A stretch of DNA of 31,001 nt, from contig NZ_KQ960765.1 in the NCBI RefSeq assembly GCF_001553345.1, forward strand, positions 486 through 31,486. Direction: 5' to 3'. Numbering within the stretch: position 1 is the stretch's first letter; each line of letters starts with the position of its first letter. This document shows, piece after piece, positions 23,761 through 30,971 of the stretch. The stretch comes from Veillonella sp. DNF00869 (GTDB lineage Bacteria; Bacillota; Negativicutes; Veillonellales; Veillonellaceae). The notes beneath the pieces were generated by a model. That model searched no databases and was not told where the DNA came from. It saw only the letters and a list, made by a program, of their open reading frames with translations. The position numbers were made by a program, and so were the translations under genes.

Positions 23761-23775
23761 AGGAGGTGATTTTGT

Positions 23776-24060
23776 ATGAACAAATACGAAGTCATGGTGA
23801 TTGTGAAACCAGCTGATGAAGAGACAAACAAAGCTACTTTTGATAAAATTGAGGCTTTAATTGCTCGTGTTGGCGGTACAGTTGAGAAAGTTGACGTTTG
23901 GGGTAAACGCCGTTTAGCGTATGCAGTAAATAAACATACTGATGGCGTATACGTATTGATTAACTTTGAAGCAGCTCCTGGCGAAATCAAAGAAATCGAC
24001 CGCGTACTTAAAATCGACGATAACGTTCTTAGACACCTGATTGTAAAACACGAAGAATAA
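23776..24060 (+). CDS. rpsF: 30S ribosomal protein S6
   Basis: A 94-residue small-subunit protein that binds 16S rRNA as a heterodimer with S18, encoded two genes on. It shows the S6 pattern: MNKYEVMVIVKPADEE, then GGTVEKVDVWGKRRLAYAVN, DGVYVLINFEA and an end DDNVLRHLIVKHEE. AGGAGG precedes the ATG. It is the first gene of rpsF-ssb-rpsR, behind a structured leader that may be the site of autoregulation. Confidence 0.97.
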   Translation: MNKYEVMVIVKPADEETNKATFDKIEALIARVGGTVEKVDVWGKRRLAYAVNKHTDGVYVLINFEAAPGEIKEIDRVLKIDDNVLRHLIVKHEE

Positions 24061-24081
24061 TAGCCTAAGGAGGTTGAGGAT

Positions 24082-24492
24082 ATGAATTCTGTACAACTTT
24101 TAGGGAATTTAGCTCGTGACCCTGAGGTGCGTTACACAAAAACTGGTCGTGCTGTTGCTACTTTCACAGTAGCTGCATCCAATACATATGTGGATCAAAA
24201 TGGCGAGACTAAGGAACAAACAGCGTTTGTAAATTGTGTAGCTTGGGGAAAATTAGGAGAAGCTGCGGGAAACTTGCGTAAAGGCAGCCGTTGTTTTGTA
24301 GAAGGTCGTATTGCGACTCGTTCTTACGAAGCACAAGATGGTACAAAACGATATGTAACAGAAGTAGTTGCTAATTTCGTGGGACAAGCCTTAGATACGC
24401 AATCATTTGATGCCTTTGACGGTGGTGCATCCAATTTTGATGATTTTGGTGCAGGTTCCGGTGCAGGCGCAGGTGAAGAAATTCCGTTCTAA
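24082..24492 (+). CDS. ssb: Single-stranded DNA-binding protein
   Basis: A 136-residue protein with an N-terminal OB fold (MNSVQLLGNLARDPEVRYT, TFTVAASNTY, TAFVNCVAWGKLGEAAGNLR, RCFVEGRIATRSYE), a Gly/Asp/Phe-rich flexible tail, and the acidic tip GEEIPF used to recruit repair and replication proteins. It coats single-stranded DNA as a tetramer. AAGGAGG precedes the ATG. It sits between rpsF and rpsR, the usual Firmicute order. At 136 residues it is somewhat short because the linker is short. Confidence 0.96.
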   Translation: MNSVQLLGNLARDPEVRYTKTGRAVATFTVAASNTYVDQNGETKEQTAFVNCVAWGKLGEAAGNLRKGSRCFVEGRIATRSYEAQDGTKRYVTEVVANFVGQALDTQSFDAFDGGASNFDDFGAGSGAGAGEEIPF

Positions 24493-24530
24493 GCTAAGAA
24501 CTCCACAACTATATCAAAGGAGGTTTCTCA

Positions 24531-24761
24531 ATGAGAAGAGATAGAGGCAGAAAACCAAGAAGAAAAGTATGTAACTTCTGTGTTGACCATGCTGATCAAA
24601 TCGACTACAAAGATATTGCTAAACTTCGTCGTTTCACGACTGAACGTGGCAAAATTCTTCCACGTCGTATTTCTGGTGTTTGTGCTAAACATCAACGTAA
24701 ATTGACACTTGCAATTAAACGTGCTCGTGCTATCGCGTTGTTGCCATTCACAGCAGAATAA
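24531..24761 (+). CDS. rpsR: 30S ribosomal protein S18
   Basis: A 76-residue basic protein: [19 protein letters not shown], then [40 protein letters not shown] and [10 protein letters not shown]. It binds 16S rRNA with S6. Two Cys in CNFC plus the later Cys and His (GVCAKH) suggest the zinc-binding form of S18, found in many Firmicutes. AAAGGAGG precedes the ATG. A strong terminator follows. Confidence 0.97.
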   Translation: MRRDRGRKPRRKVCNFCVDHADQIDYKDIAKLRRFTTERGKILPRRISGVCAKHQRKLTLAIKRARAIALLPFTAE

Positions 24762-24778
24762 TTCAATACAAATATAAG

Positions 24779-24809
24779 CCCAGTAGCTAACTTAGTTACT
24801 GGGTTTTTT
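24779..24809 (+). terminator. Terminator of rpsF-ssb-rpsR
   Basis: A near-perfect palindrome, CCCAGTAGCTAA (24779-24790) with TTAGTTACTGGG (24792-24803), followed by six T. Confidence 0.93.
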
Positions 24810-25156
24810 GTTTTCTAAAAGGGGTTTAAAAGGGTATAGTTTGAGTTCGTTGGCTCCTGGTTGGCACCACTTTTCAGGCTTTTTTGCGTGCGGTTGGAAC
24901 CACATTTATTCTTTTGGAGTGTAGTTGGAGTTACCTTTTATATGTTTCCTATATAGCAGAGGGTCCTTGTCATATAGAACTGGATGTATTTACAACATAA
25001 ATTTTATATCATATATATTCTTATATAGTCTATAGAAATATATAAAAATGAATAAAATTAATGATTGCTATAAGTTTTAGTTATTTTATTAGATATACAA
25101 GGAGGCATTATTCGGAACTAGAAAGCATGCACCTATTTTGTATACAAGATACATGA
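24810..25156. other. Gene-free stretch upstream of aspA with degenerate GTTGG repeats
   Basis: About 350 nt with no plausible gene. The first part holds a repeated motif: GTTGGCTCCTG at about 24849, GGTTGGCACCAC (24859-24870), GGTTGGAACCAC (24892-24903) and AGTTGGAGTTACC (24923-24935), the last three about 32 nt apart. The rest is extremely AT-rich and ends with the palindrome TTGTATACAA (25137-25146) just upstream of the aspA promoter. No RNA gene or full riboswitch was recognised. Confidence 0.6.
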
Positions 25157-25175
25157 TATAATACAGGTATATCAT
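25153..25175 (+). promoter_or_regulatory. aspA -10 box inside an inverted repeat
   Basis: ATGATATA (25153-25160) and TATATCAT (25168-25175) are perfect inverted repeats with a 7-nt gap. TATAAT (25157-25162) inside the left arm is the probable -10 box, 68 nt upstream of the start at 25231. No clear -35 box. A repressor-site role is inferred from the position. Confidence 0.5.
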
Positions 25176-25230
25176 ATACACAAAGCTTATACAGTAGATA
25201 CACATGATATTATATGAAATGAGGTATACT

Positions 25231-26646
25231 ATGAGAAAAGAACATGATTTTCTAGGTGAATTAGAATTAGCCGATGAGTTGTACTATGGGGTACAAACAT
25301 TACGTGGTATTGAAAATTTTTTTATTACAGGTAAACAAATTGACTTAGATTTCGTAAAAGCTATGGCTATGGTAAAAAAAGCTTGTGCTTTAGCGAATAT
25401 GAGTACTGGTCGTTTAGATGAAAAAATAGGTCAAGCGATTAGTCGTGCTGCAGATGAAGTGGTACGTGGTAATTTCAATGATCAATTTCCTGTAGATCCT
25501 ATCCAAGGAGGAGCAGGTACTTCTTTTAATATGAATATGAACGAAGTATTAGCGAACCGTGCTTTGGAAATTTTAGGGTATGAAAAAGGTCAATATGACA
25601 TCGTATCTCCGAATAACCATGTGAATATGGCACAATCTACAAATGATACCTTCCCAACAGCTATCAAAGTATGTGCGATTATGAAAAGTAAGCCTTTATT
25701 AATGGCACTTCGTCGTTTAGCAGATGAACTAGATAAAAAAGCTGAAGAGTATAAAGAAATTTTAAAAATGGGTCGTACTCATTTACAAGATGCGGTGCCA
25801 ATTACATTAGGTCAAGAAATGGGTGCTTATGCATCTGGCGTGCGCCGTGGTATTCGTCGTATCAAATCTGCTATGTTAGAAGCACATACTGTGAATATGG
25901 GGGCTACTGCTGTGGGTACAGGCTTGAATGCAGAGCCTACGTATATCAAAGCTGTTGTAGATGAATTATCCCGTGTTGTAGGAGAACCGTTCATTACGGC
26001 GGACAACTTAATTGATGCTACGAACAATACAGATGTGTTTGCGGATATTTCTTCTGGATTGAAAGTAACAGCCCTAGTATTAATTAAAATGGCTAATGAC
26101 TTCCGTTTAATGGCATCTGGCCCTCGTTGTGGTATTGGTGAGTTAAAATTACCGCCACGTCAACCGGGTTCTTCCATCATGCCAGGCAAAGTAAATCCAG
26201 TAATTGCGGAAGTGTTGAACCAAACTTGTTACCAAGTTATTGGCAATGATTTGACAATTTCTCTTGGCGTAGAAAATGGACAATTCGAATTAAATGTTAT
26301 GGAACCAGTGATTGCTTATAACTTGTTCAACTCTATGTGCTACTTAAAAAATGCGGTAAATACATTTGTAGATAAATTGTTAGTTGACCTTGAAGTAGAT
26401 AAAGAACAATGTGAATATTGGTTAGAACGTTCTGTTGGTATCGTAACAGCTTTGTTGCCGCATATTGGTTATGAAAATGCCTCTGCTTTGGCAAAAGAAG
26501 CGTTGGAAACTGATCGTAGCGTAAAAGAAATCATTCTAGAACAAGGATTGTTAACGAAAGAAGAAATGGATTATATTCTTTCTCCGAAAGAAATGACGCG
26601 CCCTGGTATTGCGGGTCAAGATTTAGTAAAAAATCCTGGAAACTAA
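25231..26646 (+). CDS. aspA: Aspartate ammonia-lyase (aspartase)
   Basis: A 471-residue enzyme of the fumarase/aspartase superfamily that deaminates aspartate to fumarate and ammonia, feeding anaerobic fumarate reduction. Motifs: EHDFLGELELADELYYGVQT, GGAGTSFNMNMNEVLANRA, NNHVNMAQSTNDTFPTA, MGRTHLQDAVPITLGQE and the signature GSSIMPGKVNPVIAEVLNQ. The PVIAEV continuation is aspartase-like; class II fumarase usually has PTQCEA there. Start choice: the ATG at 25231 has GAGG 6 nt upstream (25221-25224), and the family N-terminus follows at once; an in-frame ATG at 25204 lacks a ribosome binding site. It stands alone with its own terminator. Confidence 0.93.
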   Translation: MRKEHDFLGELELADELYYGVQTLRGIENFFITGKQIDLDFVKAMAMVKKACALANMSTGRLDEKIGQAISRAADEVVRGNFNDQFPVDPIQGGAGTSFNMNMNEVLANRALEILGYEKGQYDIVSPNNHVNMAQSTNDTFPTAIKVCAIMKSKPLLMALRRLADELDKKAEEYKEILKMGRTHLQDAVPITLGQEMGAYASGVRRGIRRIKSAMLEAHTVNMGATAVGTGLNAEPTYIKAVVDELSRVVGEPFITADNLIDATNNTDVFADISSGLKVTALVLIKMANDFRLMASGPRCGIGELKLPPRQPGSSIMPGKVNPVIAEVLNQTCYQVIGNDLTISLGVENGQFELNVMEPVIAYNLFNSMCYLKNAVNTFVDKLLVDLEVDKEQCEYWLERSVGIVTALLPHIGYENASALAKEALETDRSVKEIILEQGLLTKEEMDYILSPKEMTRPGIAGQDLVKNPGN

Positions 26647-26654
26647 TGTATATA

Positions 26655-26687
26655 AAGGAACTGCTTAGAAATAGGCAGTTCTTTTTT
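26655..26687 (+). terminator. Terminator of aspA
   Basis: AAGGAACTGC (26655-26664) pairs with GCAGTTCTTT (26675-26684, one G-U pair), followed by TTT. It lies 8 nt after the stop codon. Confidence 0.92.
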
Positions 26688-27007
26688 GTTGTATCAAAGT
26701 AGTTGAGCTAGGTAGTCTATGTGGGCGTTCTTTAATATAGCGCTTATAGGTAAGCTCTCTGTAACACGTAGTAGGAGTTATATTGGTATGGAGCTTGTAT
26801 GAATCTAGTATACGTACTAGCTTATGCTACATGAGAGATGTAATGTGTGTACAATGTTGGTACGACATATAGTGAAAAAAATAGTGGGTACTTCTAATAT
26901 AGGGTGTAACTATAACAACTTATATATAAATCGAGAGAGAAAAATTCGCAGTTTAGTATATAATCCGCTTAGGGTGGTGTATAATAAAGGAATAAAGGAG
27001 TTTGATT
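26688..27007. other. Gene-free stretch upstream of crcB
   Basis: About 320 nt with no convincing gene. A perfect palindrome CTAGTA-TACG-TACTAG lies at 26805-26820. TTGGTA (26784-26789), 17 nt, TAGTAT (26807-26812) could be a promoter, and TATAAT at 26980-26985 is a -10 candidate for crcB, 22 nt before its start. I looked for the fluoride (crcB) riboswitch, which often precedes this gene, and could not recognise it. Confidence 0.5.
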
Positions 27008-27385
27008 ATGAATGTATATATAGCAGTGGCTATTGGTGGGGCTATTGGTGCCATGACGCGGTATGGCATTGGACAGTATATGGTCACGAAAGGAGCACTG
27101 TATCCTTGGGGAACGGTGCTAGTAAATATCATAGGGTCCATGTTCATTGGATTGGGTATGGCATATATTGAAGGGCAACCTAATGTATCACCTTGGGTTA
27201 AACTGTTATGTATTACAGGGTTTTTAGGTGGGCTGACAACCTTTTCTACCTTTATCTTTGAAGGATATATGCTGCAAGAGAAAGGTTTGTGGTATATGCT
27301 ATCCTACATGGGTGGACAGGTATTGGTTGGGTATGGCCTGTGCGGGCTAGCTTTCACCATTGGTAAACGAATGTGGGGATACTAA
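27008..27385 (+). CDS. crcB: CrcB/Fluc-family fluoride ion channel
   Basis: A 125-residue membrane protein with four hydrophobic helices. Fluc channels are dual-topology dimers that export fluoride. Motifs: AIGGAIGAMTRYGIGQY at the N-terminus, WGTVLVNIIGSMFIG with the conserved Asn, and GFLGGLTTFSTFIFE, which holds the F-box phenylalanines and the Na+-binding region. Only one crcB copy is here, so a homodimer is expected. Start: ATG at 27008 with AAGGAG 7 nt upstream; an in-frame TTG two codons earlier is less likely. The molybdopterin-binding gene follows after 1 nt. Confidence 0.93.
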   Translation: MNVYIAVAIGGAIGAMTRYGIGQYMVTKGALYPWGTVLVNIIGSMFIGLGMAYIEGQPNVSPWVKLLCITGFLGGLTTFSTFIFEGYMLQEKGLWYMLSYMGGQVLVGYGLCGLAFTIGKRMWGY

Positions 27386-27386
27386 A

Positions 27387-28373
27387 ATGAAAGAAATACA
27401 TGTAAAAGATGCAGTGGGTCAAGCACTTTGCCACGATATTGTGCGCATCGTCATTGGAGAAGTAAAAGACACACCATTTAAACGAGGACACATCATCAGA
27501 GCGGAAGATGTGGAATTATTATTGCAATTAGGAAAAGAGCATATTTATGTAATGGAAGAATCCGACTATAATTTAGTTCATGAGGAGCAAGTAGCAGAAG
27601 AATTATATCGTTTCTGTGAACATCCATCTCTCAGCCCTACCCCAGTACAACAAGGCAAGATTGAAGCCTTGGCAAATCATGATGGTGTATTGACCGTGGA
27701 TGTGGAAGGATTGCATGAAATCAATAGTATTGGGGAGTTGACCATTGTTACAAGATTACACGGTACACCTGTAAAAGCTGGGCAACCGGTAGCAGGCATG
27801 CGATGTATTCCATTATTATTAGAAGCATGGCAGTTAGAAGAAGCGAAACGATTACGTGAAGGTAAGGAGCCTATCTTACAAGTCTACCCATTTGTGCGTA
27901 AAAAAATGGGTATTGTTACTACAGGTAGTGAAGTCTTTGCAGGGCGCATTCAAGATGCTTTCACAGCGGTTATCCAAGACCGTGTAGCGGATTATGGTGT
28001 AGAACTGGTAGCTCATGAAATTGTGCCAGATAATACAGATCAAATTGTGGAGGCCATAGACAAAGTAAAGTCCCAAGGGGCAGAGATTATATTCTGCACG
28101 GGTGGTATGAGTGTAGATCCTGATGATTTAACCCCAGGTGCCATTGCACGTCGTGCGAAAGAAGTGGTTACTTATGGGCTACCAGTGTTGCCAGGCTCTA
28201 TGGTGTGCATTGCGTATTTGGAAGATAGCACGCCAGTACTGGGGGTACCAGGTGGTGTATTGTACAATAATCCGAGCGCTTTTGATGTGATAACGCCACG
28301 TTTATTAGCAGATGTACGAATCACAAAAGAAGATTGCATTCGTATGGGGCATGGTGGCTTTCAATCAAAATAA
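27387..28373 (+). CDS. Molybdopterin-binding (MoCF/MoeA-like) domain protein
   Basis: A 328-residue cytoplasmic protein. The C-terminal half is a MoaB/MoeA-type molybdopterin-binding fold: GIVTTGSEVFAGRIQDAF, AHEIVPDNTDQIVEAID, IIFCTGGMSVDPDDLTPGAI and VLGVPGGVLYN. The N-terminal half starts KEIHVKDAVGQALCHDI, reminiscent of the opening of MoeA. It is shorter than full MoeA (about 400) and appears to lack its C-terminal domain IV. Such stand-alone proteins may take part in molybdenum cofactor insertion or in CinA-like reactions. ATG at 27387 is preferred over a TTG at 27360 inside crcB. The ribosome binding site is weak (GGGGAT). It starts one base after crcB, so they share a transcript. Exact role unknown. 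Confidence 0.82.
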   Translation: MKEIHVKDAVGQALCHDIVRIVIGEVKDTPFKRGHIIRAEDVELLLQLGKEHIYVMEESDYNLVHEEQVAEELYRFCEHPSLSPTPVQQGKIEALANHDGVLTVDVEGLHEINSIGELTIVTRLHGTPVKAGQPVAGMRCIPLLLEAWQLEEAKRLREGKEPILQVYPFVRKKMGIVTTGSEVFAGRIQDAFTAVIQDRVADYGVELVAHEIVPDNTDQIVEAIDKVKSQGAEIIFCTGGMSVDPDDLTPGAIARRAKEVVTYGLPVLPGSMVCIAYLEDSTPVLGVPGGVLYNNPSAFDVITPRLLADVRITKEDCIRMGHGGFQSK

Positions 28374-28396
28374 GTAAAATTTTGAGAAGAATGTAG

Positions 28397-28425
28397 TTGA
28401 CAAAATCAAATCCTATCTATAGAAT
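28397..28425 (+). promoter_or_regulatory. Promoter and inverted repeat of cysK-cysE
   Basis: TTGACA (28397-28402), 17 nt, TAGAAT (28420-28425). A palindrome, TCCTAT (28411-28416) with ATAGGA (28424-28429), covers the -10 box and is placed like an operator. Sulfur-responsive control is a guess. Confidence 0.7.
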
Positions 28426-28476
28426 AGGAATAAAATTAAGTGTTTTATATTGAAGTCTAAGTAGAGGAGAATAAGT

Positions 28477-29391
28477 ATGGCTGTTGTAAAAAATGCAATT
28501 GACTTAATTGGAAACACACCAATGTATCGAATTCCAGATACTAATGTATATGTGAAATTAGAAAAATACAATGCCGGTGGCAGTGTAAAAGATCGTGCTG
28601 TTCTTGGTATGTTGCAAGATGCGCAAGAAAAAGGCTTAATTAAAAACGATACTATTATTGTAGAAGCCACAAGTGGTAATACCGGTATTGCTTTAGCTAT
28701 GCTAGGTGCTATGTTGTCCATTAAAACAATCATTATTATGCCTGAAAGTATGAGTAAGGAACGTCGTGAATTAATTAAAGCCTATGGAGCACAATTAATT
28801 TTAACTCCAAAAGAATTAGGTATGAAAGGTGCTCTTGGAAAGGCACAAGAAATTCTTGATAACTATCCTAATGCAGTGACTTTGGGGCAATTTGTTAACC
28901 CAGCAAATCCACATGCACATTATGAAACAACAGCGAAAGAAATTTTGCGCGATGTGCCTAACGTAGGTATTTTCGTAGCTGGCATTGGTACAGGTGGCAC
29001 CTTCACAGGTGTAACAAAAGCTTTAAAAGAGCAACACCCATATATTAAAGCGGTGGCCGTAGAACCGGAAGGCTCTCCAGTTATTTCTCGCGGTACTGGT
29101 GGGGTTCATAAAATTCAGGGTATTGGAGCTGGATTTATTCCAGAAAACTTCGACTCTTCTTTGATGGATGAAGTACAAACAGTAACCGATGAAGATGCCA
29201 TCGAAGAAGTAGCTAACTTCATGCGTGAAACTGGTATTGGTATTGGTATTTCATCAGCAGCTGCGATTTTTGTGGCTCGTCAATATGGTCGTAAATTCCC
29301 AGATGTAGACGTTGTCGTGGTAGCTCCAGATGGAGTAGAAAAATATTTATCTATGATTCAATTTGAAAGTGTAGATTGGATTCATTCTTAA
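28477..29391 (+). CDS. cysK: Cysteine synthase A (O-acetylserine sulfhydrylase)
   Basis: A 304-residue PLP enzyme that makes cysteine from O-acetylserine and sulfide. Motifs: AIDLIGNTPMYRI at the N-terminus, KYNAGGSVKDRA with the PLP Lys at K38, EATSGNTGIALAML for substrate binding, GIGTGGTFTGVTKAL for PLP phosphate binding, and GISSAAAIFVARQ. Length is typical. GAGGAG precedes the ATG. It is followed by cysE, which supplies its substrate and whose product family is known to form a cysteine synthase complex with CysK. The variant KYNAGGS in place of the more usual phrase with NP before GGS was noted but does not touch the Lys. CysM-type activity cannot be excluded. Confidence 0.94.
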   Translation: MAVVKNAIDLIGNTPMYRIPDTNVYVKLEKYNAGGSVKDRAVLGMLQDAQEKGLIKNDTIIVEATSGNTGIALAMLGAMLSIKTIIIMPESMSKERRELIKAYGAQLILTPKELGMKGALGKAQEILDNYPNAVTLGQFVNPANPHAHYETTAKEILRDVPNVGIFVAGIGTGGTFTGVTKALKEQHPYIKAVAVEPEGSPVISRGTGGVHKIQGIGAGFIPENFDSSLMDEVQTVTDEDAIEEVANFMRETGIGIGISSAAAIFVARQYGRKFPDVDVVVVAPDGVEKYLSMIQFESVDWIHS

Positions 29392-29407
29392 TCGATTGTG
29401 ATACAAA

Positions 29408-29435
29408 AGATAGCATGGTCTAGGCCATGCTATCT
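29408..29435 (+). promoter_or_regulatory. Intercistronic hairpin between cysK and cysE
   Basis: AGATAGCATGG (29408-29418) pairs perfectly with CCATGCTATCT (29425-29435). No T-run follows, so it is unlikely to be a full terminator. It sits 17 nt after cysK and ends 8 nt before the cysE ribosome binding site, so it may protect cysK mRNA or tune cysE. Confidence 0.65.
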
Positions 29436-29453
29436 GTGTATAGGGAGGAATTT

Positions 29454-30080
29454 ATGAGAGAGGTATGGAATTCTATTCGATACAATATACAGCGTGTATT
29501 ACAATCTGATCCAGCGGCCACCTCTTGGTATATGGTAGTGTGGACATATCCTCATATAACAGCATTATTTTGGCATTTTTTTGCGCATCGTCTATATCGA
29601 AAAGGTTGGTTTACTTTGGCCCGGCGAGTAGCATTACATGCACGTCGAGTAACGGGCATAGAAATTCACCCAGGCGCGAAAATTGGTAAAGGCTTATTTA
29701 TTGACCATGGTATGGGGGTTGTCATTGGTGAAACTGCTATTGTAGGAGATAATGTGACACTCTTTCATGGGGTGACTCTTGGAGGGATGGATTCTCGTAA
29801 GATAAAACGTCATCCTACGGTGGAAGATGATGTGCTTATCGGTGCAGGCACAAAGGTGCTAGGTGATATTACGGTAGGAAAAGGTTCAAAAATAGGCTGT
29901 AATCTGGTCATTAAACGAGATGTACCAAAGAATGTGATCATTTTTGAAACGGAACCAGAGCATATTATATATCGTCGCCCTAAAGTAGATCGTTTTGACA
30001 AAGGATCCTATGTACCACGACGGCATGCGTTGCCATTAGAGCCAAATGACTTTACTGATCATATGGCTTGGCACATTTAG
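29454..30080 (+). CDS. cysE: Serine O-acetyltransferase
   Basis: A 208-residue left-handed beta-helix acetyltransferase that makes O-acetylserine from serine and acetyl-CoA. The N-terminal helical part (SDPAATSWYMVVWTYPHITAL) is followed by hexapeptide repeats: GIEIHPGAKIGKGLFIDHGM with the catalytic His in DHG, GVVIGETAIVGDNVTLFHGV and TLGG, DDVLIGAGTKVLGDITVGK and SKIGCNLVIKRDVP. The short N-terminus fits the EpsC/CysE form of Firmicutes. Start: ATG at 29454, five nt after GGAGG (29444-29448); an in-frame ATG at 29427 lies in a hairpin arm and has no ribosome binding site. Feedback inhibition by cysteine is usual in the family. Confidence 0.95.
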   Translation: MREVWNSIRYNIQRVLQSDPAATSWYMVVWTYPHITALFWHFFAHRLYRKGWFTLARRVALHARRVTGIEIHPGAKIGKGLFIDHGMGVVIGETAIVGDNVTLFHGVTLGGMDSRKIKRHPTVEDDVLIGAGTKVLGDITVGKGSKIGCNLVIKRDVPKNVIIFETEPEHIIYRRPKVDRFDKGSYVPRRHALPLEPNDFTDHMAWHI

Positions 30081-30088
30081 GAGGAATG

Positions 30089-30877
30089 ATGAAAGAGTTA
30101 CGATTAGGTATCATTCAATTAGCTACAGAGATTGGACAAGTGGATAAAAATTTTGAGACTCTAATGGAGAAGGTGCGAGCTGTGGCTAAGCAGGGGGCTG
30201 ATGTAGTAGTATTACCAGAAACTTGGAATACTGGCTTTATGACGGGTCCAGAGTTACATGCATTGGCAGATGAATCAGGTCAACGGGCGCAAGCTTTGTT
30301 GGGTGAATTGGCGCAATCAGAACATGTGAATATCTTTGGTGGATCAGTAGCTGTTAAAGAAGGAGACACTATCTACAATAGAACCTATGTATACAACCGC
30401 AAAGGGGAATTGCTATCTACGTATGATAAGATGCATGGGTTTAGTCCTGCCAAAGAAAATGAATATTTCACGGGTGGTAATTCGATTCATAACTTTACAT
30501 TAGATGGTGTGCTTTGTTCCAGTGCCACATGTTATGATATTCGTTTTCCCGAACTAATTCGTAAATCAGCATTACAAGGGATAGAATTATTCTTTTTGCC
30601 AGCTCAATGGCCATTGTTACGTTTACATCATTGGCAAATATTAAATCAAGCTAGGGCTATAGAGAATCAAATGTTTTTCTGTAGTGTTAATGGTTGTGGA
30701 ACTATTGGTAAATTACCAATGGCAGGTCACTCGATGGTAGTAGACCCTTGGGGTGAAGTGTTATTAGAATGTGATGAAACGCCGCAAACTCACATAGTAA
30801 CTATTGATTTAGACATTGTAGACCACATTCGCTCTAAAATTAATGTGTTTCGTGATAGAAAACCAAATTGTTATTAA
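30089..30877 (+). CDS. Carbon-nitrogen hydrolase (nitrilase superfamily, omega-amidase-like)
   Basis: A 262-residue amidase. The Glu-Lys-Cys triad is visible: VVVLPETWNTGF (E44), YDKMHGFSPAKE (K114) and SSATCYDIRFPELIR (C148). The last motif and the length resemble the YafV/Nit2 branch, which deaminates alpha-ketoglutaramate or alpha-ketosuccinamate and, in sulfur metabolism, the 2-oxo acid amides formed in methionine salvage. Location right after cysK-cysE would suit a sulfur-linked role, but this is inference. AGGAGG (30079-30084) overlaps the cysE stop; the second of two adjacent ATGs (30089) has the better spacing, and 30086 would add one Met. It ends the operon. Confidence 0.88.
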   Translation: MKELRLGIIQLATEIGQVDKNFETLMEKVRAVAKQGADVVVLPETWNTGFMTGPELHALADESGQRAQALLGELAQSEHVNIFGGSVAVKEGDTIYNRTYVYNRKGELLSTYDKMHGFSPAKENEYFTGGNSIHNFTLDGVLCSSATCYDIRFPELIRKSALQGIELFFLPAQWPLLRLHHWQILNQARAIENQMFFCSVNGCGTIGKLPMAGHSMVVDPWGEVLLECDETPQTHIVTIDLDIVDHIRSKINVFRDRKPNCY

Positions 30878-30914
30878 TAGAATTAGTATGCATTTTAGGA
30901 ATATATATAATTGA

Positions 30915-30952
30915 CCATAGGTATTGCCAAGATGTAATACCTATGGTATAGT
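30915..30952 (+). promoter_or_regulatory. tRNA promoter overlapping an 11-bp inverted repeat
   Basis: TTGCCA (30924-30929), 17 nt, TATAGT (30947-30952), with TG one base before it making an extended -10. A perfect inverted repeat, 30915-30925 with 30936-30946 (CCATAGGTATT and its complement), spans the -35 box and spacer; it could be a terminator for the amidase gene or an operator. Confidence 0.6.
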
Positions 30953-30971
30953 ATATAAGTACTCAGTACAC

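Noticed and set aside
24859..24903. T-box-like TGGNACC motifs (TGGCACC, TGGAACC) before aspA
   Set aside because: The flanking AGGG...GCG bases, specifier stem and terminator/antiterminator are missing, and the motif is repeated, which a T-box is not.
24849..24935. CRISPR-like array
   Set aside because: Units are only 11-13 nt, degenerate and four in number; no cas gene is present.
26690..27007. Fluoride (crcB) riboswitch upstream of crcB
   Set aside because: I looked for the conserved pseudoknot bases and the GATG-type segments and could not place them; the spacer is AT-rich with no matching fold by eye.
26824..27171. 115-residue open frame overlapping crcB
   Set aside because: No ribosome binding site, no recognisable protein features, and it runs into crcB in another frame, where the CrcB motifs are clear.
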